A stretch of 7,015 bases of DNA, from positions 1 to 7,015 of the forward strand of contig CAIWKU010000028.1 in the NCBI GenBank assembly GCA_903913355.1, written 5' to 3'. The DNA comes from an uncultured Bacteroidota bacterium (GTDB lineage Bacteria; Bacteroidota; Bacteroidia; Chitinophagales; Chitinophagaceae). The notes below the pieces were generated by a model. It saw only the letters and a program-made list of their open reading frames with translations. It made no database searches and was not told the origin of the DNA. Positions 1 through 6,968 of the stretch are shown in pieces. A program made the position numbers and the translations under genes. Positions within the stretch are counted from its first letter, which is position 1. Each line of letters starts with the position of its first letter.

Positions 1-23
1 CCAAAAAAGTACCTATTCTGTGA

Positions 24-182
24 TTATGGTGATAGGTGCGTAATAAAAACAAGACTTGCATGCTGAATAGGTTGAATAACCAGAGATCCAATCCTGGTTT
101 TGATGGTGTCAGGTTTTGCCAACTGTGCATTAAGTTTTCCTAAAACAGCTAAAAGTATTATCAGTAGGAATTTTGATTTCAT
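24..182 (-). pseudogene. 5' fragment of a secreted protein, possibly an MBL-fold hydrolase, stopped early
   Basis: An ATG at 182 opens 52 codons that end at TAA (24-26). Residues 1-19 form a clear Sec signal peptide: MKSK, then a run rich in Leu, Ile, Val and Ala, ending in LNA before Gln20. The mature part contains DTIKT (25-29) and IQPIQHASLVF (36-46). From memory, this pattern resembles the start of Bacteroidota periplasmic metallo-beta-lactamase-fold hydrolases, where the text usually continues into an NGKTIYVDP-like strand and later an HxHxDH metal site. Here the frame instead reads ITHLSP and stops. Just before the divergence the coding strand has a run of five T, a likely indel site, and another frame stays open from there to the window edge. 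That frame does not clearly restore the expected motif. The signal peptide is seen directly. The family and the broken status are inferences, and a genuine short secreted peptide cannot be excluded. A 244-bp gap separates it from the divergent peptidase gene. Confidence 0.42.
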
Positions 183-192
183 AGATAAAAGT

Positions 193-315
193 TTATAATA
201 TTAAATGAAATAAGGGCAACTTTTGTTGAATAAAAGTACTAAACACCTGATGAATAGTTTTGTTCAAACCCCATTTATTTATCTCCCATTCAGCAGGCAA
301 TAATGATGAATTCAT
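193..315 (-). CDS. doubtful 40-residue open frame
   Basis: A 40-codon frame runs from an ATG at 315 to TAA at 193-195, starting MNSSLLPAEWE and containing two Trp codons. A GGAG stands four bases before the ATG, better than most leaders in this window. It ends 10 bp before the start of the secreted fragment on the same strand, so the two could share a transcript. I do not recognise the product, and no signal peptide, membrane segment or known motif is visible. In AT-rich intergenic DNA a frame this short can arise by chance, and it could also be the remnant of a decayed gene. It is recorded because nothing else explains this stretch. Confidence 0.18.
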   Translation of the reverse strand: MNSSLLPAEWEINKWGLNKTIHQVFSTFIQQKLPLFHLIL

Positions 316-426
316 ATTCTCCAATCAATTAGTCAAAATCGAGGTTTTCTCATAAGTATACAATCTTCTGCAAAAAAATGGGAAGGAATACATCTTGTCC
401 TTAACTTTAAGTCTTAACCAAAGCTC

Positions 427-1782
427 ATGAGAAAAAATATTCTTTCCCTTTTTATTTTGTCATTGTTTTGTCAGATTGCATTTACACAAACGATTATTCA
501 ACGCGACCCGGAAATCGATAAAATGGTAAAGGAAGTATCGGCAGATTCTTTGAAGTCTTATATCTACAAAATGGTCAGCTTCGGAACCCGCAGCACACTT
601 AGTACCCAACCCAGTACAACCAGGGGTATTGCAGCCGCCAGAGATTGGGTATTAAGCAAATTCAATGAGTTTGGCAAACAGAGTAATGGTCGCTTAACCG
701 CTTTTATTGATACCACTATTTACAAGGCAGATAATAACAGGGTAAGCAGAGATATTGTGTTGGGCAATGTGGTTGCCACACTAAAAGGAACAGACCCGAA
801 TGATAAACGTATATTTTTAATCAGCGGGCATTTGGATAATATGAGAACCAGTCCTACCGATAGTACAGGCGACGCTCCCGGTGCCAATGACGATGGAAGT
901 GGCTCCGCTGCAGTAATTGAATGTGCCCGTATTATGAGTAAACATGCTTTTCCGGCTACTGTTATTTTTGTAACAGTAAGTGGAGAAGAACAAGGATTGC
1001 TTGGCGCTTACTATATGGCGAATAAAGCCAAAAAAGAAAACTGGAATATTGAAGCGGTATTGAATAATGATATTATGGGAAGCAATAATACCAGTGAAAC
1101 CAAGATTATAGATAATACGCGTATTCGTGTTTTCAGTGAAGGCTTATCAGTTTTAGATACCGGAAAGGTAGCTACCAATATCCGGAACCTGGGTTTGGAG
1201 AATGATGGAAAAGCCCGTCAGCTTGCCCGATATGTGAAAGAGATCGGTGAACGATATGTTGAGAACCTGGAAGTGGTAATGGTATACCGCAACGATAGAT
1301 TTTTACGTGGTGGAGATCATACTCCCTATGTATTAAACGGCTATGCTGCAGTACGGATTACTGAAATGAATGAAAATTACTATCACCAGCACCAGAATGT
1401 AAGAATGGAAAATGGAATACAATATGGTGATCTTCCTGAGTTCATGGACTTTGAATACCTACGCAAGAACACGGCCATGAATTTATCTAACCTTGCCAAT
1501 CTTTCCAAAGCACCAGCCATGCCGGAAGAAGTAAAAGTAGAAGTAAAAAACCTAAATAACTATACATCCCTTAACTGGAAAGCACCTAAGAGCGGCAAAG
1601 TTAAAGGCTATTATATCCTCATGCGTGAAACCACCAGTGCATTCTGGCAAAAGAAATTCTTTACCACTCAAAACGAATACACATTACCTTATTCGAAGGA
1701 TAACTACTTTTTTGCTGTACAATCAGTAGGCGAAGATGGGAATGAAAGCCTGGCAGTGATACCTGGCGTATCCAGAAGATAG
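427..1782 (+). CDS. secreted M28-family zinc aminopeptidase with C-terminal Fn3-like domain
   Basis: This 451-residue protein should hydrolyse peptides from the N terminus in the periplasm or outside the cell. Residues 1-20 are a Sec signal peptide with probable cleavage between Thr20 and Gln21. Cys15 is not in a proper lipobox, so it is probably not a lipoprotein. The M28 catalytic core (about 40-355) shows the co-catalytic zinc set by motif alignment with Aeromonas aminopeptidase: His135 in SGHLD, bridging Asp155 in GANDDGSG, catalytic Glu187 and ligand Glu188 in SGEEQG, Asp215 in NNDIMG, and probably His320 in NYYHQH. A GGDHTPY segment (295-301) matches the usual SDHxPF block. Residues about 364-445 read as a fibronectin type III fold (SLNWKAP, GYYILMRE, YFFAVQSVGEDGNES). 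There is no type IX secretion sorting domain. The ATG at 427 is the only start that gives a complete signal peptide. The family call is secure; the substrate (peptide, dipeptide or bile-type conjugate) is unknown. Confidence 0.93.
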   Translation: MRKNILSLFILSLFCQIAFTQTIIQRDPEIDKMVKEVSADSLKSYIYKMVSFGTRSTLSTQPSTTRGIAAARDWVLSKFNEFGKQSNGRLTAFIDTTIYKADNNRVSRDIVLGNVVATLKGTDPNDKRIFLISGHLDNMRTSPTDSTGDAPGANDDGSGSAAVIECARIMSKHAFPATVIFVTVSGEEQGLLGAYYMANKAKKENWNIEAVLNNDIMGSNNTSETKIIDNTRIRVFSEGLSVLDTGKVATNIRNLGLENDGKARQLARYVKEIGERYVENLEVVMVYRNDRFLRGGDHTPYVLNGYAAVRITEMNENYYHQHQNVRMENGIQYGDLPEFMDFEYLRKNTAMNLSNLANLSKAPAMPEEVKVEVKNLNNYTSLNWKAPKSGKVKGYYILMRETTSAFWQKKFFTTQNEYTLPYSKDNYFFAVQSVGEDGNESLAVIPGVSRR

Positions 1783-1836
1783 TAAGAGATATTACTTAGT
1801 AATGCAGTAAGCAAAATACCGAAGAGGAAACCTATC

Positions 1837-1874
1837 AAACAAATAAGCACAGAAAAATCTGTGCTTATTTGTTT
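1837..1874. terminator. bidirectional rho-independent terminator between convergent genes
   Basis: The arms AAACAAATAAGCACAGA (1837-1853) and TCTGTGCTTATTTGTTT (1858-1874) are perfect 17-base inverse complements around an AAAA loop. The outer arms supply an A-tract before and a T-rich tract after the GC-containing core on both strands, as expected for a terminator working both ways. It lies 54 bp past the peptidase stop and 28 bp past the oxidoreductase stop, exactly where convergent transcripts need ending. Symmetry and position are seen directly; activity is inferred. Confidence 0.85.
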
Positions 1875-1879
1875 AATGT

Positions 1880-1914
1880 AATTATTAATTACTAATTGTG
1901 AATTATGAATTGAT
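1880..1914. repeat. five-unit 7-bp periodic AATTNNN repeat
   Basis: AATT occurs at 1880, 1887, 1894, 1901 and 1908, an exact 7-bp period. The units are AATTATT, AATTACT, AATTGTG, AATTATG and AATTGAT. The flanks (TTAATGT before, CTTATTC after) break the pattern. The array overlaps the 3' end of the oxidoreductase gene: unit four contains its TAA stop, and units four and five encode its last three residues. It resembles degenerate heptanucleotide tandem repeats known from intergenic DNA of several bacteria. Whether this genome has a family of them cannot be seen here. Confidence 0.6.
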
Positions 1915-3381
1915 CTTATTCGGCACCATTCTACCCAATACCTTTTCTGTTTCCTCTGCTCCCCTCTCCCCGCCTTCATGGTATTCTGCATCTTCATTTA
2001 CATCCCAGAGATCATATAATTCATTACCGGCTATGATATTTTTTGCTGCCAACATTGCCGTCATCATACTATGATCCTGGTTATTATATTTATGCATTCC
2101 ATTTCTACCAACCAGGTAAAGTCCGGGGTAAGCTTTCAAAGCTTCGCGAACGGCTTCTACATTTTCTTTGTAGGATTGATCATAAACAGGATAGGCTTTG
2201 GGTTGCCGAACCACATATCCATCTACTACTGCGCTGGGTTTTGTTAATCCGATTTTTTCAATTTCCGTTTTGGCAAGGTTAATCAGGGTTTCATCAGAAC
2301 TGGTCCATAACCCGTCTCCTTCAAAACAAAAGTATTCCAAACCATAACAAGCCATGGATGGATCCGGAACCATATAGGGGCTCCAGGATTTAAAATTCTG
2401 TATTCGGCCAACTTTTACACTTGGGTCGTGAATATAGATCCAGTTATCGCTAAATGCATCTTCGTCTCTGCAAATCAATACCACAGTCAGGAAATCACGG
2501 TAGCCAAGATGCTGCGAAGAACTAAATGCGTTTTCAGGAAATTTTGGTGATACAGAAGCAATCAATTCACGCATAGGTGCAGAAGACAGAACATAATCAA
2601 ATCCTTCTTCTTTTTTTCCATTTGTAGTATGTACTGTCCATTTTCTATTTGCCAAACTGATATCTTTTACGCCGCAATTCATCTCAATGGTTACTCCCAT
2701 CTCTTTACACTTTGCAGCACAAACTTCCCACATCATGCCCGGTCCCAATTTGGGATAACGGAAAGAGTCTATCAGTGTTTTGATTACTTTATCTTTACTT
2801 CCTCCTGTTCCTGATTTAAATAATGCATTCCAGATAGCACTACTTAAGGATAAGCCTTTGATACGCTGTGCAGCCCAGTCTGCTGAAATTTCTTTACAAG
2901 GTATTCCCCATACTTTTTCTGTATAGGTCTTAAAAAAAATATTAAAAAGTCTTCGCCCAAACTGGTTAACTACCCAATCTTCAAAATTGGTTGGATTCTT
3001 AAAAGGAAATATTCTTGCTTTCAGGTAACTGAGAACACATAAAGTGCTTTCAACAATTCCCAGTTTTTTTAAAGCATCAAAAGCCACCAAAGGGTAAGAA
3101 AAGAACTTATTGTTATAATAGATTCTTGAACTACGTGGACGCTCTAGCATCTCATCTCCCAGAATTTCAGTCCAGAAATCTTCCACTTCTTTTGATTTGG
3201 AGAAAAACCGATGGCCTCCAATATCAAAATGGTAACCTTTATAGGACTCAGTTCTGGAAATACCACCCACATATACAGGGTCTTTTTCAAACACAACCAC
3301 CTCTTGATTGGCTTTACCTAATAAATATGCAGCAGTCAATCCCGCTGGTCCTGCCCCGATAATGGCTACTCGTTTTGACAT
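1903..3381 (-). CDS. FAD-dependent oxidoreductase, protoporphyrinogen oxidase / UDP-galactopyranose mutase-like
   Basis: This is a 492-residue cytoplasmic flavoprotein. The N terminus carries the Rossmann FAD-binding motif VAIIGAGPAGL (5-15, with Gly9, Gly11 and Gly14), the ribose-binding acid Glu32 in VVVFEKD, and the GGISRT loop (39-44). Next comes FDIGGHRFFSK (52-62), typical of the HemY-like / amine-oxidase family members often found in polysaccharide or glycolipid gene clusters. The C-terminal FAD site is GLYLVGRNGMHKYNNQDH (420-437) followed by a helix with MTAMLAAKN. No signal peptide or membrane segment is visible. The substrate is unknown: candidates are a nucleotide sugar, as in UDP-galactopyranose mutase, or an isoprenoid or porphyrin. 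No glycan genes are nearby to help. The frame is open upstream to 3552, but the ATG at 3381 begins directly with the Rossmann strand, has AGGGA eight bases before it (3390-3394), and avoids overlap with the divergent gene. The charged tail after about 455 looks variable and ends inside the heptad repeat. Confidence 0.88.
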   Translation of the reverse strand: MSKRVAIIGAGPAGLTAAYLLGKANQEVVVFEKDPVYVGGISRTESYKGYHFDIGGHRFFSKSKEVEDFWTEILGDEMLERPRSSRIYYNNKFFSYPLVAFDALKKLGIVESTLCVLSYLKARIFPFKNPTNFEDWVVNQFGRRLFNIFFKTYTEKVWGIPCKEISADWAAQRIKGLSLSSAIWNALFKSGTGGSKDKVIKTLIDSFRYPKLGPGMMWEVCAAKCKEMGVTIEMNCGVKDISLANRKWTVHTTNGKKEEGFDYVLSSAPMRELIASVSPKFPENAFSSSQHLGYRDFLTVVLICRDEDAFSDNWIYIHDPSVKVGRIQNFKSWSPYMVPDPSMACYGLEYFCFEGDGLWTSSDETLINLAKTEIEKIGLTKPSAVVDGYVVRQPKAYPVYDQSYKENVEAVREALKAYPGLYLVGRNGMHKYNNQDHSMMTAMLAAKNIIAGNELYDLWDVNEDAEYHEGGERGAEETEKVLGRMVPNKINS

Positions 3382-3455
3382 AGTATATTTCCCTGTAAAA
3401 TGATCAGAAATGTAAATATGGCGACAAAGGTGTGAAATAATTGTGGTACTACCGC

Positions 3456-3463
3456 TATTTTTG
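3456..3463 (+). promoter_or_regulatory. candidate -7 promoter element for the elaA-like gene
   Basis: TATTTTTG matches the Bacteroidota -7 consensus TAnnTTTG exactly and lies 37 bp before the acetyltransferase ATG, giving a short leader of about 30 bases. There is no good TTTG or TTG element at the usual spacing upstream; the nearest TTG (3441-3443) is too close. The match could therefore be chance. Confidence 0.3.
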
Positions 3464-3500
3464 CGGGCAAACCTGCCGGATAGCGGATAAAAACAATGAA

Positions 3501-3956
3501 ATGACTGAACCCAAATACCAAATCGAATACAAGCCTTTTGCCAAACTGACACCCTATGAACTTTATGCCATTATCCGTTTGAGAAATGAAGTATTTGTAG
3601 TGGAACAAAACTGTGTATTTCAGGATGCCGATAATAAGGACCCTGATTGTCATCATTTAATGATTTGGGATAACGAAAACCTCGTTGCCTATTCGCGTTT
3701 ATTGTACCCCGGCTTAGCTTATGAATATATGTCGATTGGCAGGGTAATCAGTTCTCCGGCTTATCGTGGCAGTGGTGCCGGAAAATTATTAATGGAAAGA
3801 TCCATTGAAGCATGTAGGGAATTATTTGGCGAAGGCCCTATTCAAATCGGAGCCCAATTATACTTGAAAAAATTCTATGAATCCCTGGGGTTTGTACAAA
3901 TCAGCGATATTTATCTGGAAGACAATATTCAGCATATTCTGATGCGCAGAAATTAG
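3501..3956 (+). CDS. elaA: ElaA-type GNAT family N-acetyltransferase
   Basis: This 151-residue protein is close to the length of E. coli ElaA (about 153). It should transfer an acetyl group from acetyl-CoA to an amine; the natural acceptor of this family is not established. Conserved family blocks are LYAIIRLRNEVFVVEQNC (21-38), the acidic QDADNKD (41-47), HHL (51-53), SIGRV (78-82), the acetyl-CoA pyrophosphate loop RGSGAGK (89-95), and IGAQLYLKKFYESLGF (116-131), which covers the last core strand and helix. The frame is open back to an ATG at 3441, but that adds 20 residues (starting MWYYRYFCGQ) unlike the family. The ATG at 3501, after an A-rich leader, gives the normal N terminus. It is divergent from the oxidoreductase gene and convergent with uvrA, so it is probably transcribed alone. 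The symbol reflects family membership; the subfamily is clear, the physiological role is not. Confidence 0.88.
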   Translation: MTEPKYQIEYKPFAKLTPYELYAIIRLRNEVFVVEQNCVFQDADNKDPDCHHLMIWDNENLVAYSRLLYPGLAYEYMSIGRVISSPAYRGSGAGKLLMERSIEACRELFGEGPIQIGAQLYLKKFYESLGFVQISDIYLEDNIQHILMRRN

Positions 3957-3965
3957 CGTTTTCGG

Positions 3966-3990
3966 AACCAGATGATTCCTTGGTTTATTT
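3966..3990. terminator. weak candidate terminator between elaA and uvrA
   Basis: The 35-bp gap between the convergent stops contains AACCA (3966-3970) and TGGTT (3981-3985), a 5-bp stem with a 10-base loop, followed on the plus strand by TATTTG. An alternative GGAA/TTCC pairing overlaps it. Position favours a terminator, but the stem is weak and the T-tract poor. Confidence 0.22.
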
Positions 3991-3991
3991 G

Positions 3992-6865
3992 CTACAACCC
4001 TAACTCTGTTTTTAAGAACCTGGCAGTATGGCTTTTGGTAACATGCACCATTTTTTCCGGTACCCCTTCAAATAAAATAGTACCGCCACCGCCACCACCT
4101 TCAGGGCCCAGATCTATAATATGATCGGCTACTTTAATAACATCGAGATTGTGTTCAATCACCAAAACCGTATTTCCGCGATCAACCAATTTATTTAATA
4201 CATCCAGCAAATGTTGAATATCCTGAAAATGCAACCCTGTAGTAGGTTCATCCAGAATATAGAAGGTCTTACCCGTATCTTTTTTCCCAAGTTCGGTAGC
4301 TAGTTTTACCCGTTGTGCTTCACCGCCACTAAGCGTTACTGCCGACTGGCCCAGGGTAATATATCCGAGTCCCACATCCTGTAATACTTTTATTTTTCTG
4401 TATAAATAAGCTATGGGTTGAAAGAATTCGCAGGCTTCATCAACAGTCATATTCAATACATCACTGATGGATTTTCCTTTGTAACGAATTTCCAATGTTT
4501 CACGATTATATCTTTTCCCATTGCATTTTTCGCAATGAACATATACATCAGGTAGAAAATTCATTTCAATCACACGCATACCACCACCTTCACAAACATC
4601 ACATCTTCCCCCTTTTACATTAAATGAGAATCGTCCCGCATTATATCCCCGGATTTTAGCTTCGGGAACCGCTGCAAACAAGGTTCTGATCTCTGTAAAA
4701 AATCCACAATAGGTGGCAGGGTTACTTCTGGGTGTGCGACCAATAGGCGATTGGTCTATCTCAATTACTTTATCAATATGTTCAAGTCCTTTGATACTTT
4801 TAAATGGCATAGGTGTTACCCTGCTATTATACGCATGCTTTGACAGTATTGGGTATAAGGTTTCATTAATTAATGTAGATTTACCACTTCCACTAACTCC
4901 ACTTACCACAATCAGTTTACCTAATGGAAATTTCACATCTACATTCTTCAGGTTATTTCCGGTAGCCCCTTTTAATTCAAGGGTTTTCCCATTCCCATGT
5001 CTTCTTTCCAAAGGCACGGGGATTGATTTTTTACCACTCAGGTATAAGGCAGTATCCGATTTACTAAGCAATACTTCTTTCGGTGTTCCGGCTGCTACTA
5101 CATGTCCACCATAAATTCCGGCTTTCGGGCCAATATCTACCAGGTAATCGGCAGCCATCATGATATCTTTATCATGTTCTACTACTAAAACACTGTTCCC
5201 GATATTCCTGAGATTTTGAAGGGCAATGATCAATTGGTGATTATCTCTTTGGTGTAAACCGATAGAAGGTTCATCAAGAATATAAGTGATGCCCTGCAAT
5301 TGCGAACCAATCTGTGTAGCCAAGCGAATTCGTTGAGATTCACCGCCACTCAGGCTTCTGGATGGGCGATCCAGAGATAAATAAGTAAGACCTACATCCA
5401 GCAAAAAACTGACACGCTCCCTGATTTCTTTTAAAATATCTTTTGCAATCAGGTTTTGCTTTTTACTTAATCTTTTCTCGATATTGGTAAACCAATGATA
5501 TAATTTATCCAGGTCTAATTTGCTTAATTCGGCAATATTTTTTTCATCCACTTTAAACCAAAGGCTTTCCTTTTTTAACCTTGCTCCATCACAGGCATCA
5601 CATATTTTCAGTTCCATATATTTCTCTACCCATTCCCGTAAACTTTCACTGCTATTGGTTCCTGCGAACCAACGTTTGAGCATTGGAATGATGCCTTCAA
5701 AAACACCTTCATAAGGTTGGCCGATAGGAAGTTCATCTGAATCCGTTACTTCCAGACTGCTACCTTCTTCATTACCATATAAGAGGATATTTAAAGCAGT
5801 AGTAGAAAGGTCTTTTATCGGTTTATCGAGATTGATCTTATTTTTCTTCGCAAGTACTTCTACATTTCTGAATAAATAAGCATCCCGTTGTTCCCCTAAG
5901 GGCGCAATACCTCCGGCATTCACACTCAGGCTGCGATCGGGGATAACTGCATCAAGGCTGATGGTATATACATTACCCAGTCCCTTACAGGTTGGACAGG
6001 CACCATAAGGAGAGTTGAATGAAAACGCATTGGGAGAAGGTTCTTCGTAGCTGATACCCGTATCCTCACACATCAATTGTTTGGAATATTGAACCAGTTT
6101 ACCGGTATCATTAACCAGCATAAACATCAGTTCTTTCCCCATCTTCAAAGATTGCTGAACACTTTGGCTGAGACGGGTTTTCATCTCATCAGTTACGGGT
6201 AAACGATCTATTACCACTTCAATATCGTGTATTTTATAGCGATCAACCTGGAGTTTGGGTGTCAGGTCCATGATCTCCCCATCTACCCTTACTTTTACAA
6301 ATCCTTTTTTACGGATATCTTCAAACAATTCTCTGTAATGGCCCTTTCTTCCTCTTACCAAGGGGGCCAGTAAACTGATTTTTTTATTTTTATACCGGGT
6401 AAAGATATTTTCTACAATTTCTTCCTCACTGAACTTGACCATTTTTTTGCCCGTATTATAGCTATAGGCTTCTCCGATTCTGGCAAATAATAAACGCATA
6501 AAATCATACACTTCCGTAACCGTGCCAACCGTAGATCTGGGGTTCTTATTCGTTGTTTTTTGTTCGATGGAAATAACCGGGGATAATCCAGTGATCTTAT
6601 CTACGTCGGGTCTTTCCATATCACCAATGAATTGCCTTGCATACGCACTAAAGCTTTCCATATAGCGCCTCTGCCCCTCATTGTAAATTGTATCGAAAGC
6701 CAGAGATGATTTTCCGCTGCCGCTAACCCCGGTAAAAACAACCAGTTTGTTTTTAGGAATTGAGATATCAATATTTTTAAGATTATGCTCTCTTGCGCCG
6801 GATACTTCAATAAATTCTCCGGTAATAACGGGAGATTTTACAACGGGGTTAGGTGATTTTGCCAT
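3992..6865 (-). CDS. uvrA: excinuclease ABC subunit UvrA
   Basis: This 957-residue ATPase is the damage-recognition subunit of UvrABC nucleotide excision repair: a dimer scans DNA, loads UvrB at lesions and then leaves. Both ABC modules are intact. Module one has Walker A GVSGSGKS (46-53), signature LSGGESQR (505-512) and Walker B YILDEPS (528-534). Module two has Walker A (656-663), LSGGEAQR (845-852) and YILDEPTTGLH (869-879). The TGLSPVISIEQK and NPRSTVGTVTE blocks (92-118) precede the UvrB-binding region (about 130-245). The C-terminal zinc finger is complete (Cys755, Cys758, Cys778, Cys781). In the first signature domain the pairs 290/293 and 422/425 are present, but the expected CxxC near 266-269 reads CEDT. 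Near the C terminus is a run of six Gly (923-928). Length fits UvrA1 (about 940). The ATG at 6865 is preferred to a GTG at 6898, which would add 11 non-conserved residues. It is a single-gene unit with respect to what is visible. Confidence 0.97.
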   Translation of the reverse strand: MAKSPNPVVKSPVITGEFIEVSGAREHNLKNIDISIPKNKLVVFTGVSGSGKSSLAFDTIYNEGQRRYMESFSAYARQFIGDMERPDVDKITGLSPVISIEQKTTNKNPRSTVGTVTEVYDFMRLLFARIGEAYSYNTGKKMVKFSEEEIVENIFTRYKNKKISLLAPLVRGRKGHYRELFEDIRKKGFVKVRVDGEIMDLTPKLQVDRYKIHDIEVVIDRLPVTDEMKTRLSQSVQQSLKMGKELMFMLVNDTGKLVQYSKQLMCEDTGISYEEPSPNAFSFNSPYGACPTCKGLGNVYTISLDAVIPDRSLSVNAGGIAPLGEQRDAYLFRNVEVLAKKNKINLDKPIKDLSTTALNILLYGNEEGSSLEVTDSDELPIGQPYEGVFEGIIPMLKRWFAGTNSSESLREWVEKYMELKICDACDGARLKKESLWFKVDEKNIAELSKLDLDKLYHWFTNIEKRLSKKQNLIAKDILKEIRERVSFLLDVGLTYLSLDRPSRSLSGGESQRIRLATQIGSQLQGITYILDEPSIGLHQRDNHQLIIALQNLRNIGNSVLVVEHDKDIMMAADYLVDIGPKAGIYGGHVVAAGTPKEVLLSKSDTALYLSGKKSIPVPLERRHGNGKTLELKGATGNNLKNVDVKFPLGKLIVVSGVSGSGKSTLINETLYPILSKHAYNSRVTPMPFKSIKGLEHIDKVIEIDQSPIGRTPRSNPATYCGFFTEIRTLFAAVPEAKIRGYNAGRFSFNVKGGRCDVCEGGGMRVIEMNFLPDVYVHCEKCNGKRYNRETLEIRYKGKSISDVLNMTVDEACEFFQPIAYLYRKIKVLQDVGLGYITLGQSAVTLSGGEAQRVKLATELGKKDTGKTFYILDEPTTGLHFQDIQHLLDVLNKLVDRGNTVLVIEHNLDVIKVADHIIDLGPEGGGGGGTILFEGVPEKMVHVTKSHTARFLKTELGL

Positions 6866-6869
6866 AAGT

Positions 6870-6901
6870 GGGTAGTAAAGATAAGAACAACCGGGCACCG
6901 G
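6870..6901 (-). promoter_or_regulatory. candidate uvrA promoter region with GC-rich palindrome
   Basis: Reading the minus strand toward uvrA, TATCTTTA (just upstream of the start, within 6870-6890) is a one-mismatch fit to TAnnTTTG. Between it and a T-run further upstream lies CCGGTGCCCGG (6891-6901), which can fold into a 4-bp GC stem with a TGC loop. If the -7 call is right, the uvrA leader is very short. There is no convincing -33 TTTG, and no SOS-box-like sequence was noticed. Confidence 0.25.
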
Positions 6902-6945
6902 AAAAGTTGCATCTGAATATTTTCTGAATTATTTTTTACCGAGTC

Positions 6946-6968
6946 AAACCCTTTACAGTAAAGGGTTT
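6946..6968 (+). terminator. perfect 10-bp hairpin followed by T-tracts upstream of uvrA
   Basis: AAACCCTTTA (6946-6955) and TAAAGGGTTT (6959-6968) pair perfectly around a CAG loop. On the plus strand the hairpin is followed by TGTGG, a seven-T run and a later eight-T run, like a rho-independent terminator, whereas on the minus strand no T-tract follows beyond the arm's own TTT. No plus-strand gene in the window ends here, since uvrA runs the other way. It could terminate antisense or unseen transcripts, end a minus-strand gene lying beyond the right edge, or act as a palindromic site before uvrA. The structure is seen; the role is uncertain. Confidence 0.42.

Noticed and set aside
255..262. 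TAGTTTTG, an exact TAnnTTTG match upstream of the peptidase gene
   Set aside because: No TTG element at suitable spacing, and it would imply a leader of roughly 160 bases; too likely to be chance in AT-rich DNA.
1704..1997. 97-codon minus-strand frame spanning the convergent gene ends
   Set aside because: It crosses the terminator hairpin and heptad repeat and overlaps two real genes; openness is explained by AT-rich sequence.
3441..3500. 20-residue N-terminal extension of the acetyltransferase
   Set aside because: Cys- and aromatic-rich text unlike ElaA; the candidate -7 element also falls inside it, and the ATG at 3501 gives the normal family length.
3382..3552. 57-codon upstream extension of the oxidoreductase on the minus strand
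   Set aside because: It overlaps the start of the divergent acetyltransferase, lacks family similarity, and the Rossmann motif begins immediately after the internal ATG at 3381.
4081..4100. Short CCACCG-like microrepeat
   Set aside because: It encodes the run of Gly residues near the UvrA C terminus, in a region that is normally Gly-rich in this family.
4713..5114. 133-codon plus-strand open frame inside uvrA, with a hydrophobic stretch
   Set aside because: It is antisense to the conserved second ATPase module of UvrA; its composition mirrors the complement of that coding sequence and it has no recognisable domain.
6866..6898. GTG start adding 11 residues to UvrA
   Set aside because: Non-conserved residues; the ATG at 6865 gives a typical UvrA N terminus and the extension overlaps the likely promoter.
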